From the NCBI RefSeq assembly GCF_010500995.1, contig NZ_QVMK01000007.1, positions 1 through 64,000 on the forward strand: a stretch of DNA of 64,000 nt. Reading direction: 5' to 3'. The stretch is from Bacteroides sp. 224 (lineage in GTDB: Bacteria; Bacteroidota; Bacteroidia; Bacteroidales; Bacteroidaceae). How positions within the stretch are numbered: position 1 is the stretch's first letter; every line of letters begins with the position of its first letter. The translations under genes and the position numbers were made by a program. The notes below the pieces were generated by a model, which worked only from the letters and a program-made list of their open reading frames with translations, was not told the DNA's origin and ran no database searches. Shown here piece by piece: positions 57,138 to 64,000 of the stretch.

Positions 57138-57930
57138 AGTAGACCTCCCAATCCACCACAAACCCCTCGTGACTTCTTACATTAAACACGAAGTTATTGT
57201 TAAATATCAGATATTGTCCTTTGATGCCTGTTAGTACTCCTTCGAATGTAGAAGTCTTTTTCAGATTTACCGAATTGATTTTCGTGGGATATTGGTGCAC
57301 CGGATATTCCAGGCGTACAATTTCTTCTTCTTTCAATATGTAGTGTTGTAGCTCTTCGGGTATAAAGTTGTGTATCTCTTTCTTTTTGAGGGCAAGATCT
57401 TCAAAGGGAACCTGTCCACTCAACATCTTCCGGTAATTTGTTTTATCGGCTAAGTGCTGTTTCAGAGCTACCTCAATGGCTCCCGCTTCGTATCTGTTTG
57501 CTGTTTCTGCCAGTGGAAGGGCATATTCAGCTCCCTGATCTATCCAGCGGGTAGGGATTTGGGATTTGCGTGTTACCCCTACCTTAATACCACCCGAATT
57601 TGCCAAATAAACAATATGGGGTTGAAACTGCATGAGTGCTTCAATCTCAAGGTTTCTGTCTTCTTTTCCTAAGTGCGCTGTACAAAGTTCAGGCTTGATA
57701 ATCCACTGTCCTGTATATGGAGAACTAAAATAACAGTTCTTACAGTGTCCCATAGTGTATATCTCTTTTTCCTGTCCGCACTCCAGGCATTGATAATGAT
57801 TGAATCGAATCTTTATTTTCTTCCCCAACCATTCGTTGACGGAAATCATCTCTTCTCCCATTTTTAGATAGTATTGAATGGGAGAAGTATGTTCGGTAAT
57901 CATTTTTGTTATGAGCCCGGTAGTAGTCAT
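57136..57930 (-). CDS. DUF2797 protein
   Basis: A 264-residue cytoplasmic protein of family DUF2797. It carries a treble-clef-like Zn site, CLECGQEKEIYTMGHCKNC, near residues 47-66, and the HIVYLANSGGIKVGVTRKSQIPTRWIDQG stretch, which resembles a GIY-YIG nuclease-like core. Function unknown; the family is often encoded beside translation or tRNA genes. Lies 9 nt downstream of trpS and is probably co-transcribed with it. Its stop codon lies inside a long palindrome. Confidence 0.85.
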   Translation of the reverse strand: MTTTGLITKMITEHTSPIQYYLKMGEEMISVNEWLGKKIKIRFNHYQCLECGQEKEIYTMGHCKNCYFSSPYTGQWIIKPELCTAHLGKEDRNLEIEALMQFQPHIVYLANSGGIKVGVTRKSQIPTRWIDQGAEYALPLAETANRYEAGAIEVALKQHLADKTNYRKMLSGQVPFEDLALKKKEIHNFIPEELQHYILKEEEIVRLEYPVHQYPTKINSVNLKKTSTFEGVLTGIKGQYLIFNNNFVFNVRSHEGFVVDWEVY

Positions 57931-57939
57931 GTGAAGTTT

Positions 57940-58923
57940 TTAGCGGAAACCAATAATTTGCCGTACTTCCTTAATTGTTTTCGAAGCACTTTCGCGAGCT
58001 TTTTCTGCTCCCTGACGGGCTATTTTATCCAATAATTCCGTATTTGCCATATATTCCGCTATTCGTTCGCGGATAGGTTCATTAAATGCAACGATGTCCT
58101 CGGCTAACTGTTTTTTCAAATCGCCATAACGAATTGTGCCATCGTTCCATTTATCATTAAAATAATCATAAGTATCTTTAGTTGATACAATATCAAGGAA
58201 AGTGAAGAGGTTTTGAATTACTTCCGGTTTTTCTGTATTCATTCCGGCCGGACCTGAATCTGTTACCGCTTTCATCACCTTTTTACGGATAGCGGCAGCA
58301 TCTTCATACAGATAGATACAGTTACCATCCGATTTACCCATCTTGCCCGAACCATCTAATCCGGGGATTTTAACAGCCTGACTTGAGAAAGTAAAGGAAG
58401 CGGGTTCCGGGAAGAATTCTATATTATACATGGAATTAAAACGGCGTGCAAATTTGCGAGCCATTTCCATATTCTGTTCTTGATCTTTGCCTACAGGCAC
58501 TTTCACGGCTTTATGAATAATGATATCGGCAGCCATCAGGGTAGGGTAAGTCAATAAGCCGGCATTTACATTATCGGGTTGCTGACGAGCCTTTTCTTTA
58601 AAAGTAGTCGTACGCTCCAATTCACCTAAATAAGCATTCATATTCAGATAAAGGTAAAGTTCCAGAACTTCTTTTACATCACTTTGTATATAGATGGTTG
58701 CTTTCTCGGGATCGATGCCACAAGCCAGATATTCGGCAAGGATGGTTCTTGCGCTGTTAATGATATTTTCGGGATTAGGTCTTGTCGTTAAAGAATGCCA
58801 GTCCGCTATAAAGAAATAGCAATTATAATCATTCTGCATCTTAATAAAATTCTTCACCGCTCCGAAATAATTTCCTAAGTGAAGATTACCTGTGGGACGA
58901 ATTCCACTAACAACTGTTTCCAT
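57940..58923 (-). CDS. trpS: Tryptophanyl-tRNA synthetase
   Basis: A 327-residue class I aminoacyl-tRNA synthetase charging tRNA-Trp. The HIGH-like signature is GNLHLGNYFGAV and the KMSKS-like loop is GKMGKSDGN; LLTYPTLMAADIIIHKA and VPVGKDQEQNMEMARKFA are tryptophan-specific. Length and ends are complete. A divergent promoter region shared with carB lies upstream, and its 5' leader contains an inverted AGTTACAAGTTAC repeat (58930-59068). Confidence 0.97.
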   Translation of the reverse strand: METVVSGIRPTGNLHLGNYFGAVKNFIKMQNDYNCYFFIADWHSLTTRPNPENIINSARTILAEYLACGIDPEKATIYIQSDVKEVLELYLYLNMNAYLGELERTTTFKEKARQQPDNVNAGLLTYPTLMAADIIIHKAVKVPVGKDQEQNMEMARKFARRFNSMYNIEFFPEPASFTFSSQAVKIPGLDGSGKMGKSDGNCIYLYEDAAAIRKKVMKAVTDSGPAGMNTEKPEVIQNLFTFLDIVSTKDTYDYFNDKWNDGTIRYGDLKKQLAEDIVAFNEPIRERIAEYMANTELLDKIARQGAEKARESASKTIKEVRQIIGFR

Positions 58924-58929
58924 GTTTTT

Positions 58930-59068
58930 TTAGTTACGAGTTACAAGTTACAAGTTACGAGTTGCATGATATTTACTAAGTTATAAGATAAAACTAATTC
59001 GGCTCCTGTTAAAAAGAATTGTAGGGAACCACCACTTGTAACTTGTAACCTGTAACTCGTAACTTTTT
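58930..59068. repeat. GTTACAAGTTACGAG tandem inverted repeat
   Basis: Direct GTTACRAG copies (58932-58963) are complemented by ACTTGTAAC/ACTCGTAAC copies (59033-59063) after about 70 bp. It would form a long hairpin in the trpS 5' leader. Confidence 0.75.
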
Positions 59069-59078
59069 TCTTCGGTCG

Positions 59079-59086
59079 CAAAATTA
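59079..59086 (-). promoter_or_regulatory. -7 element of trpS
   Basis: CAAAATTA on the plus strand reads TAATTTTG on the minus strand; leader of about 150 nt including the inverted repeat. Confidence 0.5.
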
Positions 59087-59102
59087 AGGAAAAAGATTGG
59101 GA

Positions 59103-59110
59103 TATCTTTG
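59103..59110 (+). promoter_or_regulatory. -7 element of carB
   Basis: TATCTTTG matches TAnnTTTG. A second weaker candidate, TTACTTTG, lies about 26 bp downstream. Either gives a leader that includes the hairpin at 59197-59234. Confidence 0.5.
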
Positions 59111-59196
59111 TTATGTAAGAAATAAGTAGTTACTTTGCATAAATTTTAAGTAATAGTATGAACCCGAAGCTTGTGGTAGACTGAACTTTAGATGAC

Positions 59197-59234
59197 GCGT
59201 TACTCCTTTTAAAGAAGGCTAACGCTTTTTTTTT
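59197..59234 (+). terminator. Intrinsic terminator in the carB leader (possible attenuator)
   Basis: GCGTTA (59197-59202) pairs with TAACGC (59220-59225), with an inner CCTT/AAGG stem, followed by nine T residues (59226-59234). No plus-strand gene precedes it, so it terminates transcripts starting at the carB promoter, 35 nt before the ATG. Confidence 0.75.
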
Positions 59235-59268
59235 GCTTATAAACAACTAAAATAACATATTTAGAGAA

Positions 59269-62200
59269 ATGGAAAACAAATTGAAGAAAGTCTTGGTGCT
59301 GGGATCAGGAGCACTCAAGATCGGTCAAGCCGGGGAGTTTGACTATTCCGGGTCGCAGGCATTGAAAGCTTTGAAAGAAGAGGGCATTAGTTCAGTACTT
59401 GTTAATCCGAATATTGCTACCATTCAAACTTCGGAAGGTATTGCGGATAAGGTATACTTCTTGCCGGTAACTACCAGCTTTGTAGAAGAGATTATCAAGA
59501 AAGAACAACCGGATGGTATTCTTCTTGCTTTTGGTGGACAAACAGCCCTGAATTGCGGAGCAGAACTTTATACCAGTGGTGTTTTGAACAAATATGGTGT
59601 AAAAGTACTGGGAACTTCTGTTGAGGCTATCATGTATACCGAAGACCGTGATTTGTTTGTGAAGAAGCTCGATGAAATCGACATGAAAACTCCGGTAAGT
59701 CAGGCAGTAGAATCTATGGAAGAAGCATTGGCAGCGGCCGAAAGAATAGGCTTCCCTGTAATGGTGCGTTCTGCTTATGCGCTTGGTGGCTTGGGTAGTG
59801 GAATCTGCCAAGACAAAGAAGAATTCATTAAACTGGCAGAAAGTTCTTTTGCTTTCTCTAAACAAATCCTGATCGAAGAATCTCTGAAAGGCTGGAAAGA
59901 AATAGAGTTTGAAGTAATTCGTGATACAAACGATCACTGTTTTACGGTGGCAAGCATGGAAAACTTCGACCCGTTGGGAATCCATACCGGAGAATCTATC
60001 GTAGTAGCTCCAACTTGTTCTTTGGACGACAAAGAGCTGAAGATGCTACAGGAGCTTTCTACTAAATGTATCCGTCATTTAGGTATTGTAGGAGAATGTA
60101 ACATCCAGTATGCTTTCAACTCCGAAACAGATGATTACCGCGTGATTGAAGTAAACGCCCGTTTAAGTCGTTCTTCTGCATTGGCATCGAAGGCAACCGG
60201 TTATCCGTTGGCTTTTGTGGCTGCTAAAATTGCTTTGGGATATACACTCGACCAAATAGGGGAGATGGGAACTCCTAACTCTGCTTATGCAGCTCCTCAA
60301 CTTGATTACCTGATCTGTAAAATACCTCGTTGGGACTTAACCAAGTTCGCCGGCGTATCTCGCGAAATCGGTTCCAGCATGAAGTCGGTAGGGGAGATTA
60401 TGTCTATCGGACGCTCTTTCGAAGAAATCATTCAGAAAGGACTCCGTATGATTGGACAAGGAATGCACGGTTTTGTAGGTAACGATGATTTAGACTTTGA
60501 AGACCTCGACAAAGAACTGGCTAACCCAACAGACCTTCGTGTTTTTGCCATTGCCGAAGCTTTGGAAAAAGGATATACCATCGATCGTATTTTCGATCTT
60601 ACTAAAATAGACCCTTGGTTCTTAGGCAAACTAAAAAACATAGTTGATTATAAAGCGAAACTATCCACTTATAATGCAGTCAATGAAATACCTGCCGATG
60701 TTTTGCGTGAAGCTAAAATATTAGGTTTCTCCGATTTCCAGATCGCACGCTTTGTGTTGACTCCGGAAGGAAACATGGAAAAAGAGAACCTGATGGTACG
60801 TGCGCGTCGTAAAGAACTAAACATTCTTCCGGCAGTTAAACGCATCAATACGATTGCTTCCGAACATCCGGAACTGACCAACTACTTGTATATGACTTAT
60901 GCAGTAGAAGGCTATGACGTGAATTACTATAAGAATGAAAAATCGGTTGTTGTATTAGGATCGGGTGCATACCGTATCGGTAGCTCGGTAGAATTCGATT
61001 GGTGTTCGGTGAATGCCGTTCAAACTGCTCGTAAGTTAGGATACAAATCGATTATGATTAACTATAATCCGGAAACCGTATCTACCGATTATGATATGTG
61101 TGATCGCTTGTACTTCGACGAACTTTCTTTTGAACGTGTACTCGATGTAATCGATCTGGAACAACCTCGCGGAGTAATCGTTTCTATGGGTGGACAGATT
61201 CCGAATAACCTGGCAATGAAACTTCATCGTCAGTCGGTGCCTATTCTTGGAACCTCTCCATTGTCCATCGACCGTGCGGAAAACCGTAATAAATTCTCGG
61301 CTATGCTCGATCAGTTGGGTATCGACCAACCGGCATGGCAGGAACTTACCAGCTTGGAAGATGTGAAAGTATTTGTGGAAAAAGTAGGTTATCCGGTATT
61401 GGTGCGTCCTTCTTATGTACTTTCGGGCGCTGCCATGAATGTATGTTATGACGAAGATGAATTGAAGAACTTCCTGAAAATGGCTGCCGAAGTTTCTAAA
61501 GAGTTCCCGGTGGTAGTTTCTCAATTCCTCGAAAACACCAAAGAAATAGAATTCGACGCAGTTGCCAGAAACGGCGAGGTAGTTGAATACGCCATTTCTG
61601 AGCATATTGAGTTTGCCGGTGTACACTCTGGTGACGCCACATTGGTATTCCCTGCACAGAAGATTTACTTCGCTACTATGCGTAGAATCAAAAAGATCAG
61701 CCGTCAGATTGCCAAAGAATTAAATATTTCCGGTCCTTTCAATATACAGTTCCTGGCTCGCAACAATGAGGTGAAGGTAATAGAATGTAATCTTCGCGCG
61801 TCTCGCAGCTTCCCGTTTGTATCGAAGGTGCTGAAACGTAACTTCATTGAAACCGCTACTCGCATCATGTTGGATGCTCCGTACGAACAACCGGATAAAT
61901 CGGCATTCGATGTAGATTGGATCGGTGTAAAAGCCTCTCAATTCTCTTTTGCCCGTTTGCACAAAGCAGACCCGGTATTGGGAGTAGATATGTCTTCTAC
62001 CGGTGAAGTAGGTTGCTTGGGAGACGATTTCTCGGAAGCGTTACTTAGTTCTATGATCGCTACCGGATTTAAGATTCCGGAAAAAGGAATTATGTTCTCG
62101 TCGGGAGCCATGAAATCGAAAGTAGATCTGTTGGATGCCAGTCGTATGTTGCACGAAAAAGGATATAAAATCTATGCGACAGCCGGTACTGCTGCCTTCT

Positions 62201-62496
62201 TAAATGCTCACGGTGTAACCACTCAGCCTGTTTACTGGCCGGATGAAAAACCTGATGCAGAGGATAATGTAATGCGCATGATTGCCGATCATAAATTTGA
62301 TTTGATTGTTAATATTCCGAAGAACCATTCGAAACGTGAGTTGACTAACGGATATAAGATTCGTCGTGGAGCTATCGATCATAACATTCCATTGATAACT
62401 AATGCTCGTTTGGCAAGTGCGTTTATCGAAGCCTTCTGCGAAATGAAGCAAGAGGATATTCCAATTAAGAGCTGGCAAGAATATAAATATCAATAG
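59269..62496 (+). CDS. carB: Carbamoyl-phosphate synthase large subunit
   Basis: A 1075-residue CarB, which makes carbamoyl phosphate for pyrimidine and arginine synthesis using ammonia from the glutaminase subunit. Two homologous halves are visible: each has a nucleotide-binding opening (KVLVLGSGALKIGQAGEFDYSG; SVVVLGSGAYRIGSSVEFDWC) and ATP-grasp motifs (MVRSAYALGGLGSG; LVRPSYVLSGAAM). The C-terminal MGS-like regulatory domain covers about 935-1075 (GYKIYATAGTAAFLNAHGV). carA is not adjacent in this window. Expression is probably controlled by the leader hairpin; a strong terminator follows. Confidence 0.97.
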   Translation: MENKLKKVLVLGSGALKIGQAGEFDYSGSQALKALKEEGISSVLVNPNIATIQTSEGIADKVYFLPVTTSFVEEIIKKEQPDGILLAFGGQTALNCGAELYTSGVLNKYGVKVLGTSVEAIMYTEDRDLFVKKLDEIDMKTPVSQAVESMEEALAAAERIGFPVMVRSAYALGGLGSGICQDKEEFIKLAESSFAFSKQILIEESLKGWKEIEFEVIRDTNDHCFTVASMENFDPLGIHTGESIVVAPTCSLDDKELKMLQELSTKCIRHLGIVGECNIQYAFNSETDDYRVIEVNARLSRSSALASKATGYPLAFVAAKIALGYTLDQIGEMGTPNSAYAAPQLDYLICKIPRWDLTKFAGVSREIGSSMKSVGEIMSIGRSFEEIIQKGLRMIGQGMHGFVGNDDLDFEDLDKELANPTDLRVFAIAEALEKGYTIDRIFDLTKIDPWFLGKLKNIVDYKAKLSTYNAVNEIPADVLREAKILGFSDFQIARFVLTPEGNMEKENLMVRARRKELNILPAVKRINTIASEHPELTNYLYMTYAVEGYDVNYYKNEKSVVVLGSGAYRIGSSVEFDWCSVNAVQTARKLGYKSIMINYNPETVSTDYDMCDRLYFDELSFERVLDVIDLEQPRGVIVSMGGQIPNNLAMKLHRQSVPILGTSPLSIDRAENRNKFSAMLDQLGIDQPAWQELTSLEDVKVFVEKVGYPVLVRPSYVLSGAAMNVCYDEDELKNFLKMAAEVSKEFPVVVSQFLENTKEIEFDAVARNGEVVEYAISEHIEFAGVHSGDATLVFPAQKIYFATMRRIKKISRQIAKELNISGPFNIQFLARNNEVKVIECNLRASRSFPFVSKVLKRNFIETATRIMLDAPYEQPDKSAFDVDWIGVKASQFSFARLHKADPVLGVDMSSTGEVGCLGDDFSEALLSSMIATGFKIPEKGIMFSSGAMKSKVDLLDASRMLHEKGYKIYATAGTAAFLNAHGVTTQPVYWPDEKPDAEDNVMRMIADHKFDLIVNIPKNHSKRELTNGYKIRRGAIDHNIPLITNARLASAFIEAFCEMKQEDIPIKSWQEYKYQ

Positions 62497-62528
62497 TAAA
62501 AAGGAAGGATTGACTTCTTTATAATATT

Positions 62529-62568
62529 AAAAAAGGATCTGTAGCGTACTGTTACAGATCCTTTTTTT
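62529..62568 (+). terminator. Rho-independent terminator of carB
   Basis: Arms AAAAAAGGATCTGTA (62529-62543) and TACAGATCCTTTTTT (62553-62567) pair perfectly around a short loop. It could also serve the convergent GH88 gene. Confidence 0.92.
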
Positions 62569-62593
62569 AGTGTGAGTGGTATCTAAACTGAAT

Positions 62594-63826
62594 TTAGAAT
62601 AACTTGCCTGTTTCTTCCAGTTTTTGTTTTCTTAATAAAGCTTCCAGGAAGTAGTAGTCTGCGTATGATATTGGAGCATCTACTTCGAATTTACCCGGTT
62701 TAGAACCTGTACTGTGCAGGAGTAAGAAGCCTCCGTCCTTCCCTTCGCCGGCCAGGTAATGTTTAGATAGATTCTCTAAAATAGTATCAGCCCATTTTAC
62801 ATATTTCGCGGCATTTGCCTTATCATAAAGACTTAATTCATAAAGCGCTGAGGCTGTAACCGTAGCAGCAGAAACATCTCTTGGCTCATTCGGAATTTCG
62901 GGAGCATCGTAATCCCAGTAAGGAATTAAATCTTCCGGTAAGTTGGGATGCGAGAAGATGTAGTTTGCAATGTGTTTAGCCTGTTCCAGAAATTCGGGCA
63001 GTTGAGTCTCTCTATAGCACATTGTGTATCCGTAAACACCCCAGGCTTGTCCTCTCGACCAAGCAGATTCATGAGCATATCCCTGGTGGGTATGTTTATG
63101 AACTACTTCTCCTGTAATTGTATCATAATCAATCACGTGGTAGCTGCTGTAATCATCGCGGAAGTGATTTTTCATTGTTGTTTTGGCATGGTTAACTGCA
63201 ATGTTGTAAAAGAGAGAATCTTTGCTTTCATTAAATGCCCAGAATAGAAGTTCAAGGTTCATCATATTGTCTATGATAACAGGGTATTGCCATTTATCTG
63301 TGCTATGATCCCAAGAACGGATTGCTCCTATGTGTTCTTTGTAGCGTGTTGTTAATGTATATGCAGATTCTAACAAGATGTTTTTGTAGTTTTCATCTTG
63401 GGTTAAACGATAACCGTTTCCAAAGCTACAATATACTTTGAAGCCCATATCATGTGTTCTTCCGTTTGTCTTTTCACGTTCCAGCGGATCGGTGAATTTG
63501 CGGGCTGCATCTGCCCATTTCTGATCTTTCGTGTACTCATACATGTACCATAACTCACCGGGAAAGAAACCACTTGTCCAGTCTCTGGAAGCAACTAATT
63601 TGATGTTTCCATCTTTGTCTAAAGTACGTGGTGCTACTAATGGGCTACCTTTTTTTTCTTTTTTTGCTTCCTCGGCGGTGAGCTTATCAACCTCCGAAAT
63701 GGCGTATGTTAATTGTTTGGAAGCAAATTCAAAGTCTTTTTTTACTTGGCTATCGGCACCGGATTGACTCTTGCATGAAGAAAGAAGAGGGAGTAGAATA
63801 CAGCAAATAGTAATGAAGTTTTTCAT
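62594..63826 (-). CDS. GH88-family unsaturated glucuronyl hydrolase (lipoprotein)
   Basis: A 410-residue lipoprotein (lipobox LSSC) with an (alpha/alpha)6 barrel of GH88 type. The enzyme hydrates the 4,5-unsaturated uronic acid left by polysaccharide lyases and so frees it. Conserved Asp in THDMGF (about residue 115) and IIDNMMNLELLFWA (about 180), plus QGYAHESAWSRGQAWG and APISYADYYFLEAL, fit GH88 rather than GH105. It could act on products of glycosaminoglycan or pectin lyases; no lyase is in the window. Complete; the upstream 174 bp show no clear -7 box. Confidence 0.9.
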   Translation of the reverse strand: MKNFITICCILLPLLSSCKSQSGADSQVKKDFEFASKQLTYAISEVDKLTAEEAKKEKKGSPLVAPRTLDKDGNIKLVASRDWTSGFFPGELWYMYEYTKDQKWADAARKFTDPLEREKTNGRTHDMGFKVYCSFGNGYRLTQDENYKNILLESAYTLTTRYKEHIGAIRSWDHSTDKWQYPVIIDNMMNLELLFWAFNESKDSLFYNIAVNHAKTTMKNHFRDDYSSYHVIDYDTITGEVVHKHTHQGYAHESAWSRGQAWGVYGYTMCYRETQLPEFLEQAKHIANYIFSHPNLPEDLIPYWDYDAPEIPNEPRDVSAATVTASALYELSLYDKANAAKYVKWADTILENLSKHYLAGEGKDGGFLLLHSTGSKPGKFEVDAPISYADYYFLEALLRKQKLEETGKLF

Positions 63827-64000
63827 AATGATAGTTCAATTTGTATAATTTAAAAAGTAAAGATACTTAGTTTTACCCAAATAATAAATCTCTATGGGAA
63901 TTTTCTTGCATTCCGATACTCTTGGGCAGCGCTATAAATCAAGTGCAAAATTGAATCAATAGGCCGATTATGGTATGTTGTCAGATCTTTTTAGTTATCT

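Larger units (their letters stand above)
58924..59268. other. Divergent trpS-carB intergenic region
   Basis: No gene is seen. Contents: a large inverted repeat in the trpS leader, back-to-back -7 boxes (59079-59086 minus, 59103-59110 plus), an ATG opening an eight-codon frame (59158-59184) and a terminator-type hairpin in the carB leader (59197-59234). Confidence 0.75.

Noticed and set aside
59392..59985. 197-codon minus-strand frame inside carB
   Set aside because: Antisense shadow in a highly conserved housekeeping gene.

Overview
The window comes from a member of the Bacteroidota, most likely order Bacteroidales. The evidence is TAnnTTTG-type promoter elements, Bacteroidales-type outer-membrane proteins (OmpA-like barrel, PorT-like barrel, DUF3108) and a very dense set of exported glycoside hydrolases. 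The genus cannot be fixed from the sequence. I recognise 39 protein genes and see no rRNA, tRNA, CRISPR array or insertion-sequence transposase. No SusC/SusD pair, hybrid two-component regulator or sigma/anti-sigma pair lies here, although the enzymes look like the periplasmic and cytoplasmic part of a polysaccharide utilisation system.

Layout. Bases 349-10770 (+) hold four exported hydrolases: GH20, GH95, GH140 (apiosidase type) and a GH78 rhamnosidase fused to a sialidase-like propeller. Bases 10851-15464 (-) hold a DUF3843-like protein, a SWIM/SNF2 helicase and a small lipoprotein. Bases 15636-26588 (+) hold GH89, GH127, a second GH78, a NAL/DapA-type aldolase, an SSS symporter and a GH141-like beta-helix enzyme. 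Bases 26669-31590 (-) hold a sugar isomerase, an FGGY kinase and a transketolase split into two subunits. Then come ribB (-), a zeta-like kinase pair (+), and an operon at 34093-39925 (+) of GH31, a URO-D-type methyltransferase, a corrinoid protein and a second SSS symporter. Bases 40021-48755 hold mdh, a B12-binding radical SAM protein, DUF3108, an outer-membrane barrel, a MetH-activation-like protein overlapping a second URO-D methyltransferase, a ROK kinase and an OmpA protein. Bases 48910-55843 (+) hold a GH138-like protein and a GH137-GH2-malectin-CBM giant. The rest is an AAA ATPase, DUF2797, trpS, carB and a GH88 lipoprotein.

How it may work together. GH78, GH95, GH127, GH137, GH138-like, GH140, GH141, GH2, GH31, GH88 and the sialidase-like propeller match the linkage set of plant rhamnogalacturonan-II (RG-II). 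The minus-strand isomerase, kinase and split transketolase fit the known D-apiose to D-apulose to D-apulose-4-phosphate route, the sugar that GH140 releases. The aldolase could cleave a 3-deoxy-2-ulosonic acid such as Kdo or Dha. The most novel hypothesis is that the corrinoid set (methyltransferase I, corrinoid protein, methyltransferase II, activator) demethylates the 2-O-methyl sugars of RG-II. It is co-transcribed with an alpha-xylosidase-like GH31 and a symporter.

The second major observation is repeat biology. A palindromic REP-like element occurs ten times, every time inside a coding sequence and in frame. It usually forms an inverted pair that brackets the stop and start codons of adjacent operon genes. 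Separately, four intergenic arrays of different sequence share an exact 22-bp period of palindromic units, and two further hairpin families fill many gene boundaries and in places supply the final codons and stop of a gene.
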